Origin: Bacteroidales bacterium
GTDB taxonomy: Bacteria; Bacteroidota; Bacteroidia; Bacteroidales; F082
Reading direction: 5' to 3'
Assembly (NCBI GenBank): GCA_024710405.1
Contig: JANJUV010000007.1
Coordinates: 434,001-498,000 of the forward strand
DNA: 64,000 nt
Shown: piece by piece, positions 1 through 9,707 of the stretch
Layout of the letters: each line of letters begins with the position of its first letter
How positions within the stretch are numbered: position 1 is the stretch's first letter
Notes under the pieces: generated by a model
What the model was told of the DNA's origin: nothing
The model's database searches: none
Seen by the model: only the letters and a program-made list of their open reading frames with translations
Program-made: the position numbers and the translations under genes

Positions 1-1
1 T

Positions 2-571
2 ACGCTCGCCAAAGCGCTTTACGGATACGAATTGCTTCAGAATAACAACATATTCAGCAAGAATCACCTGATCACCCTGATTGATTTCAGTCTGCCATCG
101 GACGCGAAAAGGCTTTGGATTATTGATCTGCTGCACAATCAGATACTTCTGCATTGTTATGTGTCGCATGGCCGCAATTCAGGTGCACTTTTCGCTGAAC
201 ATTTTTCCAACACACCCGGAAGCTACACCAGTAGTCCGGGATTTTATGTCACAGGAGAAACTTATTCCGGAAGACACGGTCTGTCACTTTACCTCGACGG
301 GCTGGAGAAGGGCATCAACGACAATGCCCGTGCCCGCGCCATTGTGATGCACGGAGCCGATTATGTATCGGAGAGTTTTATTCAGCAACACGGCCGGCTT
401 GGTCGTAGCCATGGTTGCCCTGCTGTTCCGCAAGAACTGAATGAAACCATTATTAATATTATTAAAGGTGGCAGCTGCTTGTATATTCACACAGAGAAGG
501 ACTCTTATCTGGGTCAATCAAAGTTGATTCATGAAATGCGGAAAGTAAGTTCGGAATCCAGGGCGGTTTGA
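2..571 (+). CDS. Murein L,D-transpeptidase catalytic domain protein (YkuD_2 type), 5' partial
   Basis: The reading frame is open to the left edge, so the N-terminus is missing; a TTG at 32 is internal rather than a real start. The visible 189 residues carry the signature of the YkuD_2 family: an MHGADYVS block with the conserved His, followed about 20 residues later by GRSHGCPAVP with the presumed catalytic Cys. Such enzymes form or edit 3-3 peptide cross-links in the cell wall, in the periplasm. The signal peptide would lie outside the window. Its stop codon (TGA, 569-571) abuts the stop codon of the convergent gene, which is also an L,D-transpeptidase. The family call is secure; the exact substrate is not known. 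Confidence 0.85.
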   Translation, partial: TLAKALYGYELLQNNNIFSKNHLITLIDFSLPSDAKRLWIIDLLHNQILLHCYVSHGRNSGALFAEHFSNTPGSYTSSPGFYVTGETYSGRHGLSLYLDGLEKGINDNARARAIVMHGADYVSESFIQQHGRLGRSHGCPAVPQELNETIINIIKGGSCLYIHTEKDSYLGQSKLIHEMRKVSSESRAV

Positions 572-2203
572 TCATCTGATCTGCCTTCGGGTAGGTTTCT
601 GGTTCAGCGCTTGCAACACCATTTCATCCCTTTTGTAAATGTCATTTCTGAAATGTACGCGGTTATTCCCATCGCTCCATGCTGTAAGGTAGATCAGTAC
701 AACGTCGATCGGGCTTTTTAAATTCACTCTTTGTTCCTTATCGCGGTTCATGGCCTCCCTGATACGCTCACTGGTCCAGTCGGGCATGTCGGTGAGCAGA
801 AGTTGTGCCAGTTCAAAAGGCTGCTCAACACGCACACAACCTGAACTGAAAGCTCGTCCTTCCTTCGAAAAGAGCCCTTTCGTAGGAGTGTCGTGTATAT
901 AAACATTGTATTCGTTAGGAAACATGAATTTTACCCTGCCAAGTGCATTGTCAGGCCCGGGATTCTGCCTGACCGTGAAGGGAAAATTTCTTTTCGAAAC
1001 CTTGGACCAATCTACGTCTGCCCAAGCCACTTCACTTCCATCGGCCCTGAGCAAAACCATATTCTTCTGCTTCAGGTAGTCAGGTCCCTTTAATAATTCA
1101 GGTATGACATCGTTGCGTAATATGGTCGGAGGCACAGTCCAGGTGGGACTGAAAACGAGATAAGTCATCTGCCTGTTGAACACGGGTGTTTTGCGGTATT
1201 CTTTACCCACAATGGCCCTCATATTGATGATCGTATCGTCCCGATCAAGCAGATCGAGTTCAAAATTGGCAATATTGACGAGAATAAACCTTTCAGGCTT
1301 ATTTATTGGAAGCCATCGCAGGCGCTCCATATTTACCCTGACATCATCAGCCAGCTCTTCCGGCTTCCTGTTAAGCGCTGCAAGGGTTCCTTTACCTATA
1401 ACACCGTCGGCACCAAGTCCCCGTTCGTACTGAAACACTTTAACATATCGCTCAAGATCATTATCGTACACATCAGACATGGTATCGGTTATCGGATATC
1501 CAAGTTGCTTCAACCTTCTTCTGATATCAATGACCACAGTTTCTGCACCTCCTGGTTTCAACGATCCCGACAACCGCAGCACCGGCCAGTCGTTTTCACC
1601 AAGACTCCTGAGAAAGGCTAATTTTTGTTTGAGCACTTTGTAAGAGGCCTGACGAGGCTGAAGACTATCAAGCACCATCGCCACATTGTTGTTGTACAAG
1701 GCCCTTTCCAGTTTCACATCCAGTTTCAGGCCGGGTTCTTTTCGCTGAATCTTCCAGTCAGCACCTTCCTTGTGCGGATCGACTTTTCCGAAATACATCT
1801 GGCTGCCCAGCAACAGAAATGCATCAGTCAGCAGTATATCAAGGTGCACCAGTTTCTGCTCATCAGGTGTTTTGAATGAAATTAAGCCAGCAACATACTT
1901 TTCGATCAGTTGAAGATGGTAATCCTGCGGCCGCAAACCGTGTTCATCCATACGCCTGATGTAATTCAGCATTTCCAATCCGTTTTTACTCAATGCCTCT
2001 CCCTCAATCCATGCCGGACGAAAACCACGTCCGGTATAAAACCGGGGCATCACCTGACTCGAATACATGAACTCACGATCCACTTCGTAGCGTGATCCTT
2101 CAGGCTTGTTTTCAATAAAATACTGTATGGCCGGCCTCAGGTCAGTAGCATAAATCATTCCTCCTGAAACAATCAGCAAATAGAGCAGAATGTATCTTAG
2201 CAT
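572..2203 (-). CDS. L,D-transpeptidase family protein (LdtD/YcbB-like) with peptidoglycan-binding domain
   Basis: This 543-residue protein starts with a hydrophobic signal sequence (MLRYILLYLLIVSGG). The ATG at 2203 was chosen over an upstream TTG at 2305 because it places the signal peptide at the N-terminus. The order is an N-terminal scaffold region, a PG_binding_1 domain around residues 220-285 (motifs RRRLKQLGYP and ADGVIGKGTLAALN), then a YkuD catalytic domain with HDTPTKGLF and SSGCVRV; the catalytic Cys is near residue 456. Known relatives cross-link peptidoglycan stem peptides in the periplasm. It converges on another L,D-transpeptidase gene with no spacer. A TATCATTG sequence about 20 bases upstream is one base off the Bacteroidota -7 box. 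Confidence 0.88.
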   Translation of the reverse strand: MLRYILLYLLIVSGGMIYATDLRPAIQYFIENKPEGSRYEVDREFMYSSQVMPRFYTGRGFRPAWIEGEALSKNGLEMLNYIRRMDEHGLRPQDYHLQLIEKYVAGLISFKTPDEQKLVHLDILLTDAFLLLGSQMYFGKVDPHKEGADWKIQRKEPGLKLDVKLERALYNNNVAMVLDSLQPRQASYKVLKQKLAFLRSLGENDWPVLRLSGSLKPGGAETVVIDIRRRLKQLGYPITDTMSDVYDNDLERYVKVFQYERGLGADGVIGKGTLAALNRKPEELADDVRVNMERLRWLPINKPERFILVNIANFELDLLDRDDTIINMRAIVGKEYRKTPVFNRQMTYLVFSPTWTVPPTILRNDVIPELLKGPDYLKQKNMVLLRADGSEVAWADVDWSKVSKRNFPFTVRQNPGPDNALGRVKFMFPNEYNVYIHDTPTKGLFSKEGRAFSSGCVRVEQPFELAQLLLTDMPDWTSERIREAMNRDKEQRVNLKSPIDVVLIYLTAWSDGNNRVHFRNDIYKRDEMVLQALNQKPTRRQIR

Positions 2204-2314
2204 GATGTTCTGTTTGGGCTGCAATGATACAATTTTTGCCTCAACAGGAACCTCCTGCTGAAGCCTTAAATAAGAAAAAATGTATAATTTTTTAAAAGAG
2301 ATCAAAGGGCTTGT

Positions 2315-3367
2315 CTATCTTTTGAAGCCCGAAAGATTTGTACTGATGGTCAGGTAATTCGGTGAACCGATGACATGGTAAGCCGAACGACTGTAATTGA
2401 TGTTGAATCTGCTGATTCTGACACCCATACCCCAACTGAATCCAACAGTTCCGAGCTTGTCGGGTATGATCATTTCTTTTCGTCGGCCATAATTATAACT
2501 GCCTCTCAGCACCAGGTTTTTGCCAATATAAAATTCTCCGCCGACAACAATATGCCGCATCAGTTGATCAGCAAACTTTTCTGCACCTTTCTGCTCTTTG
2601 ATTTCACCGGTAATCGGATCGGTTCCTCTGCTATTTAAAGTGCTTTCAAATGTCAGATCCCACTTTTCAATCCGGTCATACATCATGATAATCCTGAAGG
2701 GCACGTGGTCAAGCCGTTTGGAGACACCAAACTGCATCGAGAAAGGCATGGTATAGGCGTCCGAAGCCTGATAGGATTTCAATTCACGGCCAATATTGCG
2801 TGCTGTGAGCGCAAACAACCAGCCCGACTTCGTTTTGTAGGTTCCTGCCACATCAACAGCCAAACCAAATGAGCTGTAAGATTCATAAGCCGAACCCAGA
2901 AACTTTGCGTTTGCCCCAATGCTGAAATTCGAATCCAGCTGACGACCCCAGCCGAGCACAAAAACATAATCTGCTGCTGAGAACTGCCCGTCACGCTGAC
3001 CGCCTTCATCGGCATAGTCAAATGTTCCATAATTATAATACTGCAAACCAGCGCTGAAATTTCCCAGTCGCTCGAAACTACGGCCGTACTGCACCGAACC
3101 ATAATTGATGTCGGAGAAGAAATCCACATAAGACAGACTTAACTGATTGTGCGATTTTTCGCTTATCAGGGCGGGGTTAAACAGTCCGAGGCTGATATCA
3201 CCGTCATCGACAGGTATAGCCAGGCCGCCCAAAGCTGCAATACGCGCCGAAACAGGTGCATCAGCAAAAGAATAGGCGCCACGGCCTCCGGTCTGTGCAT
3301 GAAGTGTGGCTGTGAATACACTCAAAAATACAACTGCTATTAAAGTGCCGGTTGGTTTGAAATTCAT
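2315..3367 (-). CDS. porQ: Type IX secretion system protein PorQ
   Basis: A 350-residue protein with a signal peptide ending near HAQTG and a mature start GGRGAYSFADAPVSARIAAL that matches the typical PorQ beginning. The rest alternates beta-strand-like segments rich in aromatic residues and Gly, as expected for an outer-membrane barrel of the PorV/PorQ type, and it ends in a hydrophobic/basic C-terminus (SGFKR). In known T9SS systems PorQ works at the outer membrane with PorZ in the attachment of cargo. That fits the five proteins in this window bearing T9SS sorting domains. It lies 111 bases upstream of the L,D-transpeptidase gene on the same strand. No truncation is visible. Confidence 0.85.
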   Translation of the reverse strand: MNFKPTGTLIAVVFLSVFTATLHAQTGGRGAYSFADAPVSARIAALGGLAIPVDDGDISLGLFNPALISEKSHNQLSLSYVDFFSDINYGSVQYGRSFERLGNFSAGLQYYNYGTFDYADEGGQRDGQFSAADYVFVLGWGRQLDSNFSIGANAKFLGSAYESYSSFGLAVDVAGTYKTKSGWLFALTARNIGRELKSYQASDAYTMPFSMQFGVSKRLDHVPFRIIMMYDRIEKWDLTFESTLNSRGTDPITGEIKEQKGAEKFADQLMRHIVVGGEFYIGKNLVLRGSYNYGRRKEMIIPDKLGTVGFSWGMGVRISRFNINYSRSAYHVIGSPNYLTISTNLSGFKR

Positions 3368-3414
3368 GGATTGGTTTTTATTGGAATTACAACGATCATC
3401 AACAAGAATTATTG

Positions 3415-4146
3415 TTATTCCAGCTCTTTCACTTTGCCTTCACCCGAAATATTTGCCGTTAATCCCTGCCTGCCTCTGTAATCAAGTGTTGCACCTTTTT
3501 CAATGACCGCCTCGAGCTTTTTGTGTACCTGCAACTGTGCCTTGCTGCTTCCCTGCAGCAATACAGTGGAAGTGCTTGAAGCAAGACCCAGGCCAAAAAA
3601 CTGAGCTCTGTCAGCAAGCGAAAGATTCAGGTCCCCGGTAAATCCGTTGACAAAAACCTTTGATCTGGCTGTAGTTTTTATCTTCAGATTTACGGTTGAA
3701 ACAAGCAAATTGATCACTCCGCTTCCGTTTGATTCCACGCTGAAGTTCTCAACATTAATCCTGCCGGTTGTTGACTTTAGCTGTGCATTTGTGTTGATAG
3801 TAATAGATTCGGGCTGTGGCAGAGAGAGTTTAATGCTGATATTGGGACTCTGTTCAAAACAACGCCCTGATTTGATCGTTAGCCTGTCGCCACGCTCAAC
3901 CAGTTTAATATGTTTCTGTACATTAGAGTTTGTCGAAACAACAACCTTTGATTCGGCAGACTGGATCAACTCAATGTCGCCTTCAATATCAATAATGACA
4001 TGCTTCACAGCACTGATCGACTTTTCCTTTTGCACCAGTGGTCCCTGCCCGGTAATGCAACCGCACGCTGACATGAACAATGCTATGGCCGAAAGGAACA
4101 GAATCTTTAATAATGTTTTGGTGAATACAATTTTATTTTTTTTCAT
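3415..4146 (-). CDS. DUF2807 (head GIN domain) lipoprotein
   Basis: The 243-residue product begins with a Lys-rich n-region and a hydrophobic stretch ending in the lipobox-like MSACGC, so it is probably a lipoprotein. The mature part is a run of short beta strands typical of the DUF2807/auto-transporter adhesin-like head GIN domain (VIIDIEGDIELIQS, then TINTNAQLKSTTGRINVENFSVESNGSGVI, which is shown here only as a description of its repeating hydrophilic turns). These proteins are common in Bacteroidota envelopes but their role is not established. It is on the same strand as porQ with a 47-base spacer and may share its transcript. Confidence 0.7.
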   Translation of the reverse strand: MKKNKIVFTKTLLKILFLSAIALFMSACGCITGQGPLVQKEKSISAVKHVIIDIEGDIELIQSAESKVVVSTNSNVQKHIKLVERGDRLTIKSGRCFEQSPNISIKLSLPQPESITINTNAQLKSTTGRINVENFSVESNGSGVINLLVSTVNLKIKTTARSKVFVNGFTGDLNLSLADRAQFFGLGLASSTSTVLLQGSSKAQLQVHKKLEAVIEKGATLDYRGRQGLTANISGEGKVKELE

Positions 4147-4180
4147 GACTTATCGTTTTCCTGATTAAAAACCAAAAGTT

Positions 4181-5170
4181 TTAAGGGTGAATAAACTTGT
4201 AACTTACTGACTGGTTGATACTGTATTGAATTTTAACAATATACAAACCGGAAGGTTGATGGTGCATGCTGAAACTGATTCTGCTGTGACGAGTATCAGA
4301 TGAACTGATAGCCTTACCCATGGCATCATACAAAACCCAGGTAAATGATTGTCCGGCAGGTGACGGCACCAGTATCACTTCTGAGGTTTCCCTGTTGTAA
4401 AAAAGAGAGATATTATTTCTATCGGGTTGTTTGCCGAGGCTCACCAAATTCTTCCATTCGTCATACAGTTCCTGAAGTTCGTCAATGGGTTCCACACCAA
4501 AGGGAGTTTCGGGCACATTCAGGTCAAGATACAGACTGTCCGCGTCATCTTCAGGACGTGCCATCCGAATGAAAGCAGAAAGCGAGGAAACCCCCTCGTT
4601 GAGGCAGCGCGTGTCGGCACCAGCTACTTTTGCTCCCTGTAGGGCAGCCATCAACTTATCCGACAGTGTTCCTTCAGTGTTCAGAAAGCCGTTTTCCATG
4701 TCTGTGATAATTTGCTCGCCCAGCAGAATATTGCCCTGAATGCTGTAGTTTCGACCGGTTTTATGTCCTTTCCAGTCAAAACAATTGGCACCGGTAAAAG
4801 CCGCCGTCCGGGGGTTACCTGATTCATCGGTATCCACAATGCCGTATTGCCTGCGACCAGGGAGGTTTTGAGCATCGTTGGCAATCAGCCAGGCAATGAT
4901 TTCTTCCGGCGAATCACCAAGCAACATGCGTGTATGAGCATTTTGCTGATTGGCTGAAATCCAGAATGATTGTGTGTGTATCGCTCCACGGGCAGGTATG
5001 ATGTCGCTGATTATGATTGCACCTCCGGCGATGGCGTTATCGTCAATACAACTGGCTCCCGCACTGCCGATCTCACCCGTAAGCGTGTCAACTGCGACAA
5101 TGGAGAACGTGTCCTGGGTGTACGATTGTATCGTAACCAGAAAAAAAACAAGCAGCAAAATGATCTTCAT
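4181..5170 (-). CDS. Secreted DUF1028 (Ntn-hydrolase-like) protein with T9SS sorting domain
   Basis: The start at 5170 gives a clean signal peptide (MKIILLLVFFLVTIQS); an upstream in-frame start at 5242 would precede a poor signal and overlap the next gene. The mature protein opens with FSIVAVDTLTGEIGSAGASC, the hallmark of DUF1028 proteins, which belong to the N-terminal-nucleophile hydrolase-like superfamily and have no firmly assigned substrate. The last 80 residues form a T9SS type A sorting domain (WVLYDAMGKAI, PSGLYIVKI, then a C-terminal YKFIHP), so the protein is expected to be exported across the outer membrane. About 329 residues. A TTAAAAGTA sequence at about 5193 (reverse strand TActTTTA) is one base from the -7 box. 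Confidence 0.8.
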   Translation of the reverse strand: MKIILLLVFFLVTIQSYTQDTFSIVAVDTLTGEIGSAGASCIDDNAIAGGAIIISDIIPARGAIHTQSFWISANQQNAHTRMLLGDSPEEIIAWLIANDAQNLPGRRQYGIVDTDESGNPRTAAFTGANCFDWKGHKTGRNYSIQGNILLGEQIITDMENGFLNTEGTLSDKLMAALQGAKVAGADTRCLNEGVSSLSAFIRMARPEDDADSLYLDLNVPETPFGVEPIDELQELYDEWKNLVSLGKQPDRNNISLFYNRETSEVILVPSPAGQSFTWVLYDAMGKAISSSDTRHSRISFSMHHQPSGLYIVKIQYSINQSVSYKFIHP

Positions 5171-5238
5171 GGCTAAATCATTAATTTGAGCGTTAAAAGT
5201 AGGCAAATTAAGCTTAGATAAGCAAAACACTCTGTGTT

Positions 5239-6318
5239 TCATCCGGTGTAATTCAAATAGCCAGGCAACACAACCTGCAGATATGCAGCGCGCTGGGCAT
5301 CAAAACTAAACTTATGATCCTGAAACACTTGTGTTATCCTGTGGGCCGGCAATGTATTCATGACAGCAACAAGGTCGTTGAGATCATAAAACACTGCATT
5401 ATCCTTAAAATCTGCATAATAAACGAAACTGGAGTGCAGCAACAATGGTTTCTGATACCCTATAGCAAGGTTGTATGCACCGGTGATCTGTCCTTCATAA
5501 AGTTGCCACGAAACGTGCTCAGGGTGGATCAGCGTCATGATAAAGTCTGATTGCCTTATGATGCTGTGAAACAATTCATTGCTGATAAATTCATCCCAAA
5601 GCATAAACTGCTTTTCCAATCCGAGTTCGGAGATGCGTTGTTTCACAAATGCACCATCACCATGGGCATGAGCGCAACGGCCCAACAAAATAAAACGAAG
5701 ACTGGCCAATGGTTTCTGACGTTCAAGTGCATCAAAAAAACCGGCATAATCCCTGCGTTTCAACTCCACCTGACCCGGAATGCATACCCAGGTTTCGTCG
5801 CCTTTTGGTGGAAGTTCTACTTCAGAAAAATACGGAAAAATTACCGGATAAAATGCTGTAGTTTTCGTTGTAAGCTTTTTACTGTCCAGTTGATGCAGCA
5901 AATAGTCATTCAAAACAAAATAACCGGATAATCGTTTCGAGATCAGTCGCTGGCTTAAACTTCCTGAATTCACTTTCACAATATTATGCAGAATACCAAA
6001 TAGTTTCGGTTTTCGTCCATTCAAAAACATCATGAGTTTTTTCACCACTGCACCCTGAGCCGTGTTGATCACAACCACATCAAACCGCTGATTTCTGATC
6101 CATCGGCTCAGTTGCCACATATCATACCATTGTTTTATGCCGGAACGGACGGTAACAAAGTGAAAACTGCTGACCCCGTCGAATGATGCCACATTTGCAT
6201 TCAGTTTTTGGTTACACACAAGGGTCAGATGAACATTTTCTGTTGAATTCCAGATTTTCACCTGTGCATAAAGGCATTCGTCATGTGAGTTTCCGGTTTC
6301 AAGCAAGGCAACCTTCAT
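5239..6318 (-). CDS. GT-B fold glycosyltransferase-like protein
   Basis: The 359-residue protein begins MKVALLETGNSHDECLYAQV and shows a Rossmann-like N-terminal half (FDVVVINTAQGAVVKKL) and a second nucleotide-binding-like half (WVCIPGQVELKRRDYAGFF, LRFILLGRC). This pattern is that of GT-B glycosyltransferases, though the classical E-x7-E motif is not clear. There is no signal peptide or membrane segment, so it is probably cytoplasmic and acts on a cell-surface glycan. It sits just upstream of the DUF1028 gene on the same strand. A perfect -7 box lies about 37 bases upstream. The precise donor and acceptor are unknown. Confidence 0.6.
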   Translation of the reverse strand: MKVALLETGNSHDECLYAQVKIWNSTENVHLTLVCNQKLNANVASFDGVSSFHFVTVRSGIKQWYDMWQLSRWIRNQRFDVVVINTAQGAVVKKLMMFLNGRKPKLFGILHNIVKVNSGSLSQRLISKRLSGYFVLNDYLLHQLDSKKLTTKTTAFYPVIFPYFSEVELPPKGDETWVCIPGQVELKRRDYAGFFDALERQKPLASLRFILLGRCAHAHGDGAFVKQRISELGLEKQFMLWDEFISNELFHSIIRQSDFIMTLIHPEHVSWQLYEGQITGAYNLAIGYQKPLLLHSSFVYYADFKDNAVFYDLNDLVAVMNTLPAHRITQVFQDHKFSFDAQRAAYLQVVLPGYLNYTG

Positions 6319-6354
6319 AAAGGGGGATCAAGTGTTAGTGCCTTTGTGGCATTT

Positions 6355-6362
6355 CAAAAGTA
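6355..6362 (-). promoter_or_regulatory. Bacteroidota -7 promoter box TActTTTG for the glycosyltransferase-like gene
   Basis: The reverse strand reads TACTTTTG, a full match to the TAnnTTTG consensus, 37 bases upstream of the start at 6318. A convincing -33 element was not seen. Confidence 0.5.
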
Positions 6363-6406
6363 CATTAATCCTTGTTGATGCGGGAAAAAACTTCGTGATT
6401 CGCGCG

Positions 6407-6445
6407 AAAAAAGACAACGGCAGTTACTATGATTATGCAACTGCC
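6407..6445 (-). terminator. Rho-independent terminator after the secreted-protein gene
   Basis: On the reverse strand a 7-bp stem (GGCAGTT/AACTGCC, 6419-6445) with a 13-base loop is followed by GTTGTC and six T residues (6407-6412). It lies 27 bases after the stop codon of the gene at 6472-7119. Confidence 0.6.
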
Positions 6446-6471
6446 GGCCTTATAAAAATTAAAAAAAAGTC

Positions 6472-7119
6472 TTAGAAATTCAGCAGTTTATCCAACTTAT
6501 CCTGAACCAGTTCTGCTTCCTCTTCCAGTTTTTTCCGGATGACTTTTTTGGCGGCATCTTTTGCGGTTTTGCTGTCATATGCTAACCTTACGCTTGCTTC
6601 TAAGTTTCCGTTATTCAATTTCCGGTACATCTCAAACAAAGTGATTACCCTTCCTAACTCCTGAGCAATGATGTTTTTAGATGCGCCAACGGTTTTTGTT
6701 ACTGCAGCAGCCTCCTCACCGGTCAGTTGCTGGGTTGCAATGTTATTTTCGATGATTGCCAGCACATTGGTTGTGATTGTTCCCGCTAGTTCTAGTTTGG
6801 CTGTTTCGGTTGCCTGAAGCTTAGCTGCTGTTTGTGACTCGGATACTGAGTTACCCGTTGCAATGATATACTTGGGGTAGCCTTCCTGATCTTCCTGAAG
6901 TTGCTTCTTCCAGGCATTTTCAAGCTGAATATCCATTGGCAAGGCACCTTGTGCCACGTAGAAACCTTGCTTTTTGTACATTTTGGCTTCTTCCCTTGCT
7001 TTCTTTGTAGCTTTGGATTTCAGCTGTTTGCTGATCTGTTTGTCTGATTTCTGTGCCTGCACAGGCGAAAGAGCTGTAAGCCCAAAGACTACAGACAAAA
7101 TGAGGATGATTCTTTTCAT
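6472..7119 (-). CDS. Secreted hypothetical protein, LPP20-like
   Basis: A 215-residue protein with a signal peptide (MKRIILILSVVFGLTALSPVQA). The mature part is rich in Lys, Ala and Glu and largely helical. The middle section (YIIATGNSVSESQTAAKLQATETAKLELA) recalls the LPP20 / flagellar-assembly-T N-terminal fold, in which residues of this type pack a helix against a sheet; this is a resemblance, not a firm assignment. The C-terminal 40 residues (AAKKVIRKKLEEEAELVQDKL) look like a coiled coil. It probably resides in the periplasm. A rho-independent terminator follows it; the gene lies downstream of aconitase with a 112-base spacer. The function is unknown. Confidence 0.65.
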   Translation of the reverse strand: MKRIILILSVVFGLTALSPVQAQKSDKQISKQLKSKATKKAREEAKMYKKQGFYVAQGALPMDIQLENAWKKQLQEDQEGYPKYIIATGNSVSESQTAAKLQATETAKLELAGTITTNVLAIIENNIATQQLTGEEAAAVTKTVGASKNIIAQELGRVITLFEMYRKLNNGNLEASVRLAYDSKTAKDAAKKVIRKKLEEEAELVQDKLDKLLNF

Positions 7120-7231
7120 AGTACGTACGTTTTTGTTAGCTTTTGGTTTTATTATGTTTTGAATACGTCGATTGACGTGTTGCGCAGGTAAAAATAATCA
7201 AATAAAACCAAACAACAAAAAATACAAGTAC

Positions 7232-9502
<2,271 letters not shown>

Positions 9503-9565
9503 GTTTCGTGGTTTATTGTTTTAACTTAATTTGTTAATTTATTAACAATGAGTATTTTCCAGTAG

Positions 9566-9573
9566 CAAAGGTA
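9566..9573 (-). promoter_or_regulatory. Bacteroidota -7 promoter box TAccTTTG for aconitase
   Basis: The reverse strand reads TACCTTTG, a full match, 64 bases upstream of the aconitase ATG. The expected -33 region overlaps the inverted repeat at 9589-9610. Confidence 0.6.
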
Positions 9574-9588
9574 ATAAAATAACCGCAA

Positions 9589-9610
9589 TTGATTTCATTT
9601 TTGAAATCAA
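9589..9610. promoter_or_regulatory. Candidate operator: 9-bp inverted repeat upstream of aconitase
   Basis: TTGATTTCA, four T residues, then TGAAATCAA form a perfect 9-bp inverted repeat. It sits 16-37 bases upstream of the -7 box, where the -33 element should be, so it is better explained as a protein-binding site than as an RNA hairpin. The cognate regulator is unknown. Confidence 0.45.
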
Positions 9611-9707
9611 TGAAAACGAAACAGGAAATCAATATAGTTCGGCTTTCATTTCAGTTTGAATATCAGGTAATGTAGAAATGACCTGTTTGAAAAACCGTGC
9701 AAGGCAA

